Of a stretch of DNA of 52,035 nt, positions 1-8,016 are shown piece after piece (the stretch's first letter is position 1; each line of letters opens with the position of its first letter). The position numbers and the translations under genes are program-made. The notes under the pieces were generated by a model. That model was given only the letters and a program-made list of their open reading frames with translations, was not told the DNA's origin and did not search any database. The stretch comes from Actinomycetota bacterium. GTDB taxonomy: Bacteria; Actinomycetota; Acidimicrobiia; Acidimicrobiales; JAJPHE01. The stretch lies in assembly GCA_027315345.1 (NCBI GenBank), contig DAHUYE010000089.1:1-52035 (forward strand), read 5' to 3'.

Positions 1-253
1 CAGCCTTGAGGTGCCTGGAGACGGTCTTTCTGTCGACCCTGAACGCAGTCGCCAAGTCGTACACGGTGGCTCCGGCCTGGTACTGCTCGATGAGCCTGGC
101 ATGCTGTGCGTTATTGAGTCGATTGGCGTATTTTGGTAGTATTCGGGTTGGTCGCCCTGTACCTGGCTTGGTGAGATCGAGCCTCCTGTAGGCCCTAAGA
201 GCGCGCTTCAACGGTGTCGAGTACGGGTTCGACAAGAGTCGCTGCAGGACCAC
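1..253 (-). CDS. Helix-turn-helix protein, C-terminus cut by window edge
   Basis: The reading frame runs off the left edge. It translates to a basic N-terminal part (ALRAYRRLDL), a linker (KPGTGRPTRILPKYANRL) and a helix-turn-helix (AGATVYDLATAFRVDRKTV, followed by SRHLK). This resembles the C-terminal DNA-binding part of serine resolvases and small stand-alone actinobacterial HTH proteins. No resolvase catalytic domain lies upstream in frame, because a stop follows about 60 bases further up, so it is either a small HTH protein or a resolvase remnant. The GTG start is the first usable start, but it sits in a four-copy ACTCG repeat and has no clear ribosome site, so it is uncertain. It lies 34 bases downstream of the DUF4143 ATPase gene on the same strand. 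Confidence 0.55.
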   Translation of the reverse strand, partial: MVLQRLLSNPYSTPLKRALRAYRRLDLTKPGTGRPTRILPKYANRLNNAQHARLIEQYQAGATVYDLATAFRVDRKTVSRHLKA

Positions 254-271
254 TCGACTCGACTCGACTCG
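252..271. repeat. Four tandem copies of ACTCG
   Basis: Four perfect 5-base units lie between the ATPase stop and the HTH gene and cover the proposed HTH start. The copy number could vary and shift the frame of any start placed upstream. Confidence 0.8.
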
Positions 272-287
272 CGAAAAGCAGCCCAGG

Positions 288-1622
288 TCAAAAGGCCTTT
301 TGGCCTCTCAAGCCTCGGCGCCAGAGGCCGCCGTTCCCTTTCGTGCCCTCGGCGAGCGGACTTTGGAGGACGCTTCGGTCTCCCCAAATCGAGCAGATGG
401 GCAACGCGACAATCCGATCCTCAAGCTGAAAAGGTAAGGGGCCCGTGTGGAGCACGGCACCGGCCCGAAACCGATCTCCGAGACGGTCTCGGAGCCAAAT
501 CAGGTGTTGGGCATCAGCGGTTGAGGGGCTGGCGGTCGCCTTGGCTTCAATGGCGAGCACGCCTCCACCGGCCAGCTCAACCAAAAGATCCACCTCGTGG
601 CGACCCTCCTTGTCCCTGAGGTGGAAAGACCTTGGCCGAAGCGGACTCAGTTCGGCCTCGGGCCGCAACTGAGCGAGCACAAATGTGTCGATCAGCCGGC
701 CCAGCAGATCCCCGTCGGCCAGCACCCCGGCGCCATCCAATCGGAGGGCCGCCGCGACCAGCGACGGGTCGGTGATGTAGCGCTTGGAGGCCTTGACGAG
801 CCGGGAGATCCGGTTGCTGCTCCAGGCCGGCAGCGCCTCGAAGACGAACAGGTCGGTGAGCAGCCGCTCGTACGCCCCAGCAGTATCCCGGGTGATGCCG
901 GCCGCGTCGTAGAGAGTCTTGTCGGTGGCCGTACCGGCCGTGTTCAGGGACAGCGCCTCGAAGTAACGCCTCAGCAAGACCGGGTCGCGCCGACCGGCGA
1001 GGGCTTCTGCGTCTCGGGTGACGAGCTGGTCAACGTAGCCCTCCAGCCAGGCGTCCCGCCCCGGCCCAGTGAGGCGCAGTACCGCCTCTGGGAAGCCCCC
1101 CAAGAGGGCCAGGTCTACGTACTCTCCGAGGTCAGGAGGGTTGGGCACGGACGGGAAAGCGGCCAGGTCTCCTGCCGCCAGTCGCTCGAGGAAGCCGGGC
1201 GTCGTGAGCGCACCTGTCTGCTCTCGCACGGTGAGCCCGTACATCCTCACGTTGACGACTCGACCGATGCCCGACCAGGCATCGGAGTTCCGCCGCGCCC
1301 GGGCGCTCCCGGTCAGGAGGAACCTTCCGGGCCGGGGATCTTCGTCCACCGCCCGGCGAACGGCTCCCATGACCTCGGGTACCTCCTGCCATTCGTCCAG
1401 CAAGACAGGCTTCTCCGCCCGTCGGAGGGCGGCGTCGGCATCGAAGCGGTAGGCGGCGGCCTGGGCCGGTACGTCGAGGCGGATGACGCTTCGGGCCAGC
1501 CGGCGGGCGGTTGTGGTCTTGCCCGTCGCCCGGGGTCCGACGACCAGCAGGGCGGGCAGTTGATCGAAGAGCGTTTCCAGGTGCTGGTCGATCAACCGAG
1601 GGACGTACCCAGGGGCCGACAT
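288..1622 (-). CDS. AAA ATPase with DUF4143 domain
   Basis: The protein has about 444 residues. A Walker A motif (GPRATGKT) lies near residues 29-36, followed by a Walker B-like LLDEWQE and a sensor-like LLTGSAR, as in the DUF4143 ATPase family. The C-terminal half contains EVDLLVE then LAIEAKA, a PD-(D/E)xK-like pattern usual in these proteins. Family members are common near mobile DNA, and their cellular role is unsettled. The family normally ends near 'ALPICSIWG'; here about 30 unrelated residues follow, which suggests read-through into acquired sequence. An ATG two codons further upstream (1628) is possible. I prefer the second ATG because a TAGTCT hexamer ends six bases before it. Confidence 0.8.
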   Translation of the reverse strand: MSAPGYVPRLIDQHLETLFDQLPALLVVGPRATGKTTTARRLARSVIRLDVPAQAAAYRFDADAALRRAEKPVLLDEWQEVPEVMGAVRRAVDEDPRPGRFLLTGSARARRNSDAWSGIGRVVNVRMYGLTVREQTGALTTPGFLERLAAGDLAAFPSVPNPPDLGEYVDLALLGGFPEAVLRLTGPGRDAWLEGYVDQLVTRDAEALAGRRDPVLLRRYFEALSLNTAGTATDKTLYDAAGITRDTAGAYERLLTDLFVFEALPAWSSNRISRLVKASKRYITDPSLVAAALRLDGAGVLADGDLLGRLIDTFVLAQLRPEAELSPLRPRSFHLRDKEGRHEVDLLVELAGGGVLAIEAKATASPSTADAQHLIWLRDRLGDRFRAGAVLHTGPLPFQLEDRIVALPICSIWGDRSVLQSPLAEGTKGNGGLWRRGLRGQKAF

Positions 1623-1628
1623 GGTCAT

Positions 1629-1655
1629 AGACTAGCGCTTTGGCCCACTCGTCAA
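1629..1655 (-). promoter_or_regulatory. Promoter of the DUF4143 ATPase
   Basis: On the minus strand TTGACG (-35) is followed after 15 bases by TAGTCT (-10), which ends six bases before the ATG at 1622. The spacing is short, so the promoter may be weak or activator-dependent. Direct repeats GTCAATCGTGTT (1651-1662) and GTCAGTCGTGTT (1674-1685), each near a TGGCCCAC copy (1641-1648, 1687-1694), overlap it and could bind a regulator. Confidence 0.45.
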
Positions 1656-2219
1656 TCGTGTTTTAGACCGATTGTCAGTCGTGTTCTGGCCCACCTGCTT
1701 CAGATGGCCAGACCGGGCCGCCGGCCCGAAGTTCGGCTGTACGGGCCCGCAATCCATGAGCGTCCAGCGGCGGTCCGAGGCCGGCCGTTCGGGCCGCCAG
1801 GAACCACCAAATTACTTACCCAAGGTAAGAAGTCGTGGGTTCGAGTCCCATCGTCTCCACCGGGCCGACCAACACCAGGTCCAGGGTGCACCCCGCCCCG
1901 GCGCCTCTGCCCGGGTCTTACCTGATCGTCCCGGTCGTCCTCCGAACCTCCACCCGCCTGCTGGCCCCTATCCTGAAGGCGGCATCGCATGACCGCACTG
2001 TCACCCCCCGACGCCCCCGCCGGCCTCGACTCACTCAACGGTCCCGCCCGATCCATAGGCGGAGGACTCCACGGCTGGAGGCAGCGGGGAAGAGACGCTG
2101 TCATCGTCACAATGAGCCATTGCCGAATGGCTGCGCTCTCCTTACAGCCAGGAAAAGGCATCGGCGGGCCCGGGCGGGCACCAGTGGTCGGTCGGGCAGA
2201 CAGACGGGAGGCTCCCCCA
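1656..2219. other. Stretch without a gene
   Basis: I see no convincing coding region in this roughly 560-base stretch. Long open frames exist on both strands but look like GC-rich artefacts; the minus-strand one reads 'GTRTHDF', the usual false peptide from an antisense tRNA 3' end. The stretch holds the tRNA fragment described separately and a perfect 7-bp hairpin with a 4-base loop (AGCCATT/AATGGCT, 2115-2132). Confidence 0.6.
1814..1859 (+). repeat. tRNA 3'-end fragment, possible attachment-site scar
   Basis: The sequence reads as the 3' part of a tRNA: TTACT/GGTAA anticodon-stem-like arms, a 5-6 base variable loop, a T-arm (GTGGG, TTCGAGT, CCCAT), acceptor strand CGTCTCC and discriminator A followed by CC. 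The matching 5' acceptor strand GGAGACG and a D-arm are not found upstream, and the anticodon loop lacks the invariant U33. It is therefore not a functional tRNA. Such 3' fragments are what tRNA-targeting integrases leave at one end of an inserted element. Confidence 0.55.
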
Positions 2220-4214
2220 GTGTCCGCGACCGCGCTGTTCCCGACGATGTCTGCGCGGCGGCGCCAGCTAGCCGTCGGATCCGCCCTAGTCCTCGGTCTC
2301 TGCATGGCGCTGGTCCCGAGCCAGGCCCGGGCGGCCACGGTGGGCACCTATGTGATCGGGGTGGGAGCCGTGCCTCCATCGGGCCAGAACATCGAGTACG
2401 ACGACTTCTTCCCGCGCAGCGGAATCAGCGTCCACAACGGTGACGTGATCGATCTGCAGGAACCGGCCGGGGCGTCGACGGATGACACCCACATCCCAGC
2501 CCTGCTGCCCCAGAACCAGACCGTCCAACAGGCCTTCGCCGATCCGGCCAACGCCCTGATCGTACCGGACAGCGATGAGCCCGGGTCCAACCCGCTGGAG
2601 AACTTCTCCGTCTTCGGCCCGACCTTCCCGCCGGCGGGCAGCGGAGCGCCCGGACAATGCGGTGACCAGACCACGCCCTGCGTGTACAACGGCACCGCCC
2701 TCCTCAGCGCCGGCCTGGAGAGCCCCGGCAACGACTTTTTCGTCAAGCTGAGCCTGGCATCCGGGTTCACGGGGACCGTGACAGTCGTGGACTTCGGTCA
2801 CCCCATCAGCGATCCCTCGGCTTCCGTGTCGGTGGTGGCTGACTCCGCTGCCACCTCGACCCAGTCGGCCCTCGACTCGGCGGCGGCGGCCCAGTACCAG
2901 TCCGACAATGCCGAGGCCAACTCGGCCATTGCCGCCGCGTCCACCCCCACCGTCACGACCAATGCCAACGGGACTCACAACTACGTGGTCAGCGCGGGGG
3001 CGTCCTCGGCCCACACCGAGGTCATGGAGATGCTGCCTTCGACCATCCATGTGAGCCCGGGTGACAACATCACATGGAAGTACGGCGGCACCAGTGATCC
3101 CCATACGGTCCAGTTCCCTGGAGTCGGTATGGAGTCGATAGACGTGACGCCCTTCGCGCTGCCCGCCTACTGCGAGGGGGCTTCGGCCGACACCCTCGCC
3201 GCTCCGAACCAGGGTCCGCCCACCTTCGGCTGCACCAATGCCGCTCCGGAGGCACCCCTGCTGACTTCGCCCCAGGGCAGCACCATGATCCAGGCCCCCG
3301 CCTACCGTCTGGCCACCGCCAACGGCGGGGTCTATGACTTCGGCCAGGCCCAGTCCTACGGCTCGGCCGCCTCGTCCCGGCTCATCTCCCCGGTGGTGCA
3401 GATGCTGCCCACGGGCAGCCAGCGCGGCTATTGGGAGGTGACCGCCAACGGTGGCGTCCACGCCTTCGGGGACGCCCCCTTCGATGGCTCGATGGCCGGC
3501 AAGGCGATCACGGCCCCCATAATCGGCCTGGTGACCGGACCCCAAGCCAACGGCTATGTGCTGGTGGGCTCGGATGCGAACACCTACTCCTTCGGCGGGG
3601 CTCCCCAGGTGGGCAAGGTGCTGCCCCACCTCGCCTCACCCCTGGTCGGCGTTGTGGCGGACCCGAACCCGAGCGCGAACGGCCCGGCGGCCTATGCCGT
3701 GTCGGCGGGGGGCGGCGTCTTCGCCATCCTGGCCGCCACCTACTACGGCTCCATGGGTGGCAAGCGCCTCAACTCGCCCATGGTGGGCATGGCCGCCACC
3801 GCCGACGGTGCCGGCTACTGGGAGGTGGCGGCCGACGGGGGGGTCTTCTCCTTCGGTGATGCCGCGTTCTACGGGTCCATGGGTGGCAAGCACCTCAACT
3901 CGCGCATCGTGGGCATCACGCCCACGCCGACCGGTCACGGCTACTGGCTACTGGCGGCCGACGGTGGCGTCTTCTCCTTCGGTGACGCCACCTTCGCGGG
4001 CTCTATGGGTGGCAAGGGTCTCTCCTCTCCAGCGGTGAGTATCAGCACCGTTTACTCGGAGGCATCGTCGGGGGTGCTGATCAACGTCCCCGCCGGTAAT
4101 CCCAACGACCTCTCCACCCGGACCAGCTACACCTACAGTTTCCCCAACGCCGGCACCTACTCGTTCATGTGTGGCTTCCACCAGATGATGACCGGGACGG
4201 TGGTGGTGGGCTGA
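2220..4214 (+). CDS. Secreted cupredoxin-like protein interrupted by a beta-repeat domain
   Basis: The protein has about 664 residues. The GTG start has a ribosome site GGGAGG eight bases upstream; an internal ATG at 2247 is the alternative. A signal peptide (basic MSARRRQ, then VGSALVLGLCMALVP, cleavage near SQARA-ATV) is followed by a cupredoxin-like first domain. A second cupredoxin domain begins with STIHVSPGDNITWKYGG and SDPHTVQF. About 300 residues of repeats with DGGVFSFGDA, FYGSMGGK and GYW signatures then intervene, and only after them comes the cupredoxin end, SYTYSFPNAGTYSF and CGFHQMM, which supplies Cys-His-Met copper ligands. The protein is probably extracellular and may bind copper through His (SDPH) plus Cys, His and Met. 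No electron partner is visible nearby. Confidence 0.75.
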   Translation: MSATALFPTMSARRRQLAVGSALVLGLCMALVPSQARAATVGTYVIGVGAVPPSGQNIEYDDFFPRSGISVHNGDVIDLQEPAGASTDDTHIPALLPQNQTVQQAFADPANALIVPDSDEPGSNPLENFSVFGPTFPPAGSGAPGQCGDQTTPCVYNGTALLSAGLESPGNDFFVKLSLASGFTGTVTVVDFGHPISDPSASVSVVADSAATSTQSALDSAAAAQYQSDNAEANSAIAAASTPTVTTNANGTHNYVVSAGASSAHTEVMEMLPSTIHVSPGDNITWKYGGTSDPHTVQFPGVGMESIDVTPFALPAYCEGASADTLAAPNQGPPTFGCTNAAPEAPLLTSPQGSTMIQAPAYRLATANGGVYDFGQAQSYGSAASSRLISPVVQMLPTGSQRGYWEVTANGGVHAFGDAPFDGSMAGKAITAPIIGLVTGPQANGYVLVGSDANTYSFGGAPQVGKVLPHLASPLVGVVADPNPSANGPAAYAVSAGGGVFAILAATYYGSMGGKRLNSPMVGMAATADGAGYWEVAADGGVFSFGDAAFYGSMGGKHLNSRIVGITPTPTGHGYWLLAADGGVFSFGDATFAGSMGGKGLSSPAVSISTVYSEASSGVLINVPAGNPNDLSTRTSYTYSFPNAGTYSFMCGFHQMMTGTVVVG

Positions 4215-4229
4215 GCTTTCCCAGCTCGG
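4211..4229. terminator. Small hairpin between convergent genes
   Basis: GAGCT/AGCTC with a five-base loop overlaps the stop of the cupredoxin gene and precedes the end of the convergent hydrolase gene. The stem is only 5 bp and no T-run follows, so terminator function is a weak inference from position. Confidence 0.3.
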
Positions 4230-4233
4230 CGGA

Positions 4234-6165
4234 TCAGCAGAAGCTGCAGTTCTGGTTGAACCTGGAGGCGGGCAGCAGCATTGCCTCCAGGTAGGAGGGC
4301 GCCGCCGCGCTCGTGCTCACCTGGTACACCCCACCGGCCAGGTTGGCCAGCTGGGCGGGTGTGGGCAACAGGTGGGGCGTGTCCGCCGTGGAGAGGGTGA
4401 CCCTCAATGAATCCCCCTTCGGGATCAGGGCGAAAGTCGGGAATACCTCGATGTCATAACGGGTCATGACCCCCGGGCTCACCGGAGACGAGCTGGCCGA
4501 CGTGTAGGGATGCCAGGCCAGCAGGGGCCGGTTGTCCTGGCCCGCCCAGGTGCGGGCCGGATCAACGGCGCGCAAGGAGCCGAGAAGGGCGCCGGCGGCT
4601 ATGGGCGTCGACCGGCCGCCTGGGGCGACCTCTTCAAGGTTGGCGATCCATTCGGCGTCAGGACGGTTGTCGGTGGCGTCCACACTGACGTTCATCGGCC
4701 CGCTCAGGACCGTGTCGGTAACCAAGGGCTGACTGGTGAAGGTGAGGGCACCCGGGCCGACTTGGATGTCATTGTCCTGGTTGGTGCAGGGATCGGACCC
4801 GAGTCCGGCCGATCCCAGGGCGAGGTTGTCGGCGCCCATCGACCACTGGGAGGTCTGGCGGTCACAGGCGGCCGACGCTCCGGTAAAGACGATGGTCTGG
4901 GAGGCTGAGGTCTTAGCCGGGCGGGCCTGGGACAGCGTTCCGCCGGCGCCCATCCACAGGGTGGTGGCCTGTGAAGCGGCGGCGGAGGGCCAGGTGGCGG
5001 TATCGATGTAGCGGCTGGTTCCCAGGATGTTGAGGTGCAGAGGGGTCCTGGTGTCGCCCATGCCGGTGGCCTCGTTCTTGAGCCAGGTGTCGAACCATTC
5101 CAACTCCAGGGCGTCGAGGTTCACCCCGTCGCCGGCGGTCAGGTGGTACCACGGCCCCATGAGCAGCTGGTAGCGCCCGCTCACCTTCTGGCCGGGCAGC
5201 ATGGCCGAACCGGCCGGCCGGTGGTCGTAGAGGTTCTGGAGAGCCGTGTAGTTGAGGGGCTCCCCGTGCTGGAACAGGTCGTACCAGCCGCCGACCAGGA
5301 AGGCAGGGATCTGGTCGGCCACCACGTCGGAGAGATACTTGGTGGGCGAACGGTCCAGCCAGTAGGAACCGTCGTAGGCGGAGGTGCCGTTGAGCTCGAT
5401 GTCGGTGGCCGACGGCGCGTAGTAGGACGCCAGGGCGCCGGCGTGCTCGGTCTGGGTCACGGCCAGATCGGAGCCGGAACCTGAGGATGGGGCCTGGGCT
5501 GTCTCCAGGGTCGGCTCGCTGGTCTGAACTCCCGCTTCCAGGCCGGTATAGGCGGTGTTGAACTCGGCGTCGAACAGGCCGCCCTGGAAGGCTGTATCCC
5601 GGTATATGTCGTTGGCCGAGATCACCGGGAAGATGGCCTTGACGGGGGAGTGGCGACCGAGGGCGCCTACGGTCAGGAACTGATTGATCCCCAGGTAGGA
5701 CTCCCCGAACAACCCGACCCGGCCGTCGGAATGGGCCAGGCGGGCCGACCATTTGACGAGCTGGGCCCCGTCCCTGGCCTGAACCGGGTCGAACAGGCCG
5801 TAGGTGCCTTCGGAGTCCCCAGTTCCTCGGACATCGGCTACCACTTCGATGTACCCACGCGGTACGAAGTAGGTGTCAGCGCCCAGGGCGCTCTTGCCGT
5901 AGGGGGTCTGGGTCAGCAGGACCGGAAAGGGTCCCTTGGCTTCCCGGCCGGTCTCCGGGTCGGTGGGGGTGTAGACGTCGGCCCGGAGGATGGTCCCATC
6001 GGGCATCGTGACCGGGACGTTGGCCTTCTCCCCGATCCCGTAGCTGGCGGCTTCTGGTTTCCACGGGGTGGCAGCGTGGGCGCTGACGGTGGTCGTCGCC
6101 ATCCAGGCCGGGCACAGGACGGCCACAAGGACGGCGGCCACCAGGGCCTGCCGGCGGAGTCGCAT
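4234..6165 (-). CDS. Secreted CocE/NonD-type serine hydrolase (X-Pro dipeptidyl-peptidase family S15)
   Basis: The protein has 643 residues. The signal peptide has a basic MRLRRQ, a hydrophobic core and cleavage near SAHAA. The alpha/beta-hydrolase part carries VTMPDGTILRADVYTP, PYGKS, an oxyanion-type DVRGTGDSEG, the nucleophile in GESYLG (Ser156), a likely Asp in GGWYDLF (Asp296) and a likely His in GPWYH (His341). The C-terminal part from about residue 380 looks like the jelly-roll domain of PepX/CocE proteins. The family cleaves proline-containing peptides, acyl-amino acids or esters, and the substrate cannot be told here. It is complete, of normal length, secreted, and convergent with the cupredoxin gene. 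Confidence 0.85.
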   Translation of the reverse strand: MRLRRQALVAAVLVAVLCPAWMATTTVSAHAATPWKPEAASYGIGEKANVPVTMPDGTILRADVYTPTDPETGREAKGPFPVLLTQTPYGKSALGADTYFVPRGYIEVVADVRGTGDSEGTYGLFDPVQARDGAQLVKWSARLAHSDGRVGLFGESYLGINQFLTVGALGRHSPVKAIFPVISANDIYRDTAFQGGLFDAEFNTAYTGLEAGVQTSEPTLETAQAPSSGSGSDLAVTQTEHAGALASYYAPSATDIELNGTSAYDGSYWLDRSPTKYLSDVVADQIPAFLVGGWYDLFQHGEPLNYTALQNLYDHRPAGSAMLPGQKVSGRYQLLMGPWYHLTAGDGVNLDALELEWFDTWLKNEATGMGDTRTPLHLNILGTSRYIDTATWPSAAASQATTLWMGAGGTLSQARPAKTSASQTIVFTGASAACDRQTSQWSMGADNLALGSAGLGSDPCTNQDNDIQVGPGALTFTSQPLVTDTVLSGPMNVSVDATDNRPDAEWIANLEEVAPGGRSTPIAAGALLGSLRAVDPARTWAGQDNRPLLAWHPYTSASSSPVSPGVMTRYDIEVFPTFALIPKGDSLRVTLSTADTPHLLPTPAQLANLAGGVYQVSTSAAAPSYLEAMLLPASRFNQNCSFC

Positions 6166-6212
6166 TCGCTTCTATTCGACGGCCGGGCCGCCTTCCCTTC
6201 TGCCAGGAAGGC

Positions 6213-6839
6213 TCAGTAGGGCAGCGTGTAGGTGTTCTCGAGCTCGTCCTGCAGCACGGTCGCCACGTGGTCGGAGGTGTCCACCACCAGCTCCTCATCG
6301 AGGATTCGGGTGCGGTAGGACCATCCCGGAGGTAGGTCCAAGCGGCCTCCCAGGTCAATCAGGCTTTCCTCGGTGAGGGTCGGATCCACGCCGACGCAGT
6401 AGGCCTGCATCACGAAGGCGGCGCCCTCGGCGTTCACGACCTCGTAGATGGGCTTACCGGCATCGAAGAAGAACACGGCGCCGCGGTTCACATGCCGCTC
6501 GGTGTACGGCACCTGCTGGGGATTGGTTCCCAGATCCAACTCGGCTATCCGCCGCATCATGATGCCGCCGAACTCCTTCATCACCGGCTCGGTGGTCTGC
6601 ACCTTGGCGCCGAGGCCGTCGAGCACCCAATAGCGGGGGCCGTTCAGCTTGACCAGGAAGGCGCCGAGCTCCTCCCGGATGGCCTCGGGGTCGAGCCGTT
6701 CCCAGAGTTCCTGAGGGCAGTCATTGATCATCTGGGTGCCGTAGACGTGGGCCTGGATGCCCGCTTCGGTCACGTAGGCGGCCAGAACCTCCCCGTAGCG
6801 GGTGCCGCGATGGTCCGTGATCAGGCGTCGGGGACTCAT
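6213..6839 (-). CDS. Conserved-looking protein of unknown function
   Basis: This is a soluble 208-residue protein with no signal peptide or membrane segment. I do not recognise a domain. It looks real from its balanced composition and its tight coupling: its ATG lies 3 bases after the stop of the transglutaminase gene. Recurrent features are an N-terminal ITDHRGTRYGEVL, a central RYWVLDGLGAKVQ and a C-terminal GWSYRTRILDEEL followed by VVDTSDHVATVLQDELENTY. The last part reads like a small all-beta or alpha-beta fold. The operon position suggests a function with the shortened transglutaminase, but none can be named. Confidence 0.7.
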   Translation of the reverse strand: MSPRRLITDHRGTRYGEVLAAYVTEAGIQAHVYGTQMINDCPQELWERLDPEAIREELGAFLVKLNGPRYWVLDGLGAKVQTTEPVMKEFGGIMMRRIAELDLGTNPQQVPYTERHVNRGAVFFFDAGKPIYEVVNAEGAAFVMQAYCVGVDPTLTEESLIDLGGRLDLPPGWSYRTRILDEELVVDTSDHVATVLQDELENTYTLPY

Positions 6840-6842
6840 GGT

Positions 6843-7382
6843 TCAAAGGACCAGGGGGGCGTCTTCGGCCGGGCTGAGGCGCTTGTGGACCGACAGCGTG
6901 CCCGGGCCTGCGCCTTCGAAGGTGCCCGACGTCGGCGCTACGTCGCAGTAGTCGCGACCCACGGCCACGGTGACGTAGCCGCGACCGGCCCGCCGGTTAT
7001 GGGTGGGATCGAAGGCGACGGCCACCGACCGGGCCGGGCCGGCCGGGGACTGGTCTTGGATGATGACTTCGACCCAAGCGTGGGAGCCGCCCTCACCGAC
7101 CAGATGTCCTGACACGTACCGGGCCAGCAGGTGGGCGGCATGGCACAGAGCCAGCATCACGTGGGGGTAGTCCTGACATACGCCCCGGCCGCCAGATGAG
7201 GGCTTGGCCCGGGCTGCGCCGCCGGTGACGCTCAGGCCGTGATCGAAGCGTTGCTGGGTGCCGTGGACGGCGCGGGGTACGACCAACAGGCGGTGACGGA
7301 GTCTTCGCACCGGGCTGGCGTAGGTGTAGCGGAACTGCTGCTCGAGCAGGTAAAGCTCATCCTGGTCGGCCTCAGCCAGCAT
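6843..7382 (-). CDS. Transglutaminase-like protein with internal shortening
   Basis: The protein has 179 residues, while bacterial transglutaminase-like proteins of this type usually have about 260-300. The N-terminal beta strands (YTYASPVRRLRHRLLVVPR) are present and the catalytic core is intact: Cys69 in GRGVCQDY, His101 in GGSHAWVEV and Asp125 in AFDPTHN, then the usual GRGYVTVAVGRDY and DVAPTSGTF. The roughly 90-100 residues that normally join the N-terminal sandwich to the Cys motif are missing between RFDHGLSVTG and GRGVCQ. The frame is open, so this is an in-frame deletion or a compact variant. Such proteins act as proteases or cross-linking enzymes on peptides; the substrate is unknown. 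Confidence 0.8.
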   Translation of the reverse strand: MLAEADQDELYLLEQQFRYTYASPVRRLRHRLLVVPRAVHGTQQRFDHGLSVTGGAARAKPSSGGRGVCQDYPHVMLALCHAAHLLARYVSGHLVGEGGSHAWVEVIIQDQSPAGPARSVAVAFDPTHNRRAGRGYVTVAVGRDYCDVAPTSGTFEGAGPGTLSVHKRLSPAEDAPLVL

Positions 7383-7426
7383 CGGTGACCTGGTCGGCCC
7401 TCACGTCATGAGCTTAACTCTGGGGT

Positions 7427-7870
7427 TCAGTCGGCCCGGCTGGCCAGAAAGACCGGGATGCGCCGCTCGGTCTTTGTCTGGTACTCGGCATAGGGCGGAT
7501 AGGCGGCTACGGCCCGGTCCCACCACTCCTCGCGCTCCGGGCCCTCCAGCTCCCGCACCGTGTAGCGGTGCGGCTCCGGGCCGTCCTGGATCAAGACGGT
7601 GGGTTCAGCCCGGAGGTTGTGGACCCAGCGAGGATGGGTCGGGGCCCCGCCCTGGGATCCAACCAGGGCATACCGGCCGTCGTGCTCCACCCTCATCAGC
7701 GGCGTCTTCCGCACCTTCCCGGTGCTGGCCCCCTTGGAAGTGACCACGATGATGGGCAGGCCCGTGTCCCGCAGGGTGTTGGCCCGGGTCCCTCCCGACG
7801 CCTCGTAGGCCGCCACCTGGTCCCGGACCCATCCGGCCGGGCTGGGCTCGTAATCCGCTTCTTTGGTCAC
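7427..7870 (-). CDS. Deazaflavin (F420)-dependent nitroreductase, Ddn family
   Basis: The protein has 147 residues, normal for the family. It shows GLPIIVVTSKGASTGKVRKT followed by PLMRVEHDG, and GSQGGAPTHPRWVHNLRA, the signature of the split beta-barrel F420-binding Ddn-like reductases, then EREEWWDRAV and PPYAEYQTKT. These enzymes transfer hydride from F420H2 to quinones, nitro compounds or other acceptors in the cytoplasm or at the membrane. The GTG start is supported by a TAGGCT hexamer six bases upstream (leaderless pattern). It presupposes F420 synthesis, which is common in actinobacteria; no F420 genes are in the window. Confidence 0.9.
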   Translation of the reverse strand: MTKEADYEPSPAGWVRDQVAAYEASGGTRANTLRDTGLPIIVVTSKGASTGKVRKTPLMRVEHDGRYALVGSQGGAPTHPRWVHNLRAEPTVLIQDGPEPHRYTVRELEGPEREEWWDRAVAAYPPYAEYQTKTERRIPVFLASRAD

Positions 7871-7876
7871 CGGGTC

Positions 7877-7882
7877 AGCCTA
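7877..7882 (-). promoter_or_regulatory. -10 element of the Ddn-family gene
   Basis: TAGGCT on the minus strand is followed by six bases and then the GTG start, as expected for a leaderless transcript. Confidence 0.45.
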
Positions 7883-8003
7883 AGCCCGGTACCCGCCTTC
7901 GGGGGTGGGGAGGCCCGGCCCGGGGAGGCAGCCTTCGCCGCTTGTAACTAGTCAGTTCACACTGGGTTAAAGCGCAGGACGATCTATCGAAACATGGGTT
8001 CCT

Positions 8004-8009
8004 TACCCT
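8004..8009 (+). promoter_or_regulatory. -10 element of the small zinc-ribbon gene
   Basis: TACCCT lies seven bases before the ATG at 8017. No ribosome site is present, so this leaderless pattern is the main support for the start. Confidence 0.4.
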
Positions 8010-8016
8010 TATCCCA

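Noticed and set aside
1700-2347. 215-residue minus-strand protein
   Set aside because: It contains GTRTHDF, the usual false peptide from the antisense of a tRNA 3' end, and overlaps the start of the cupredoxin gene.
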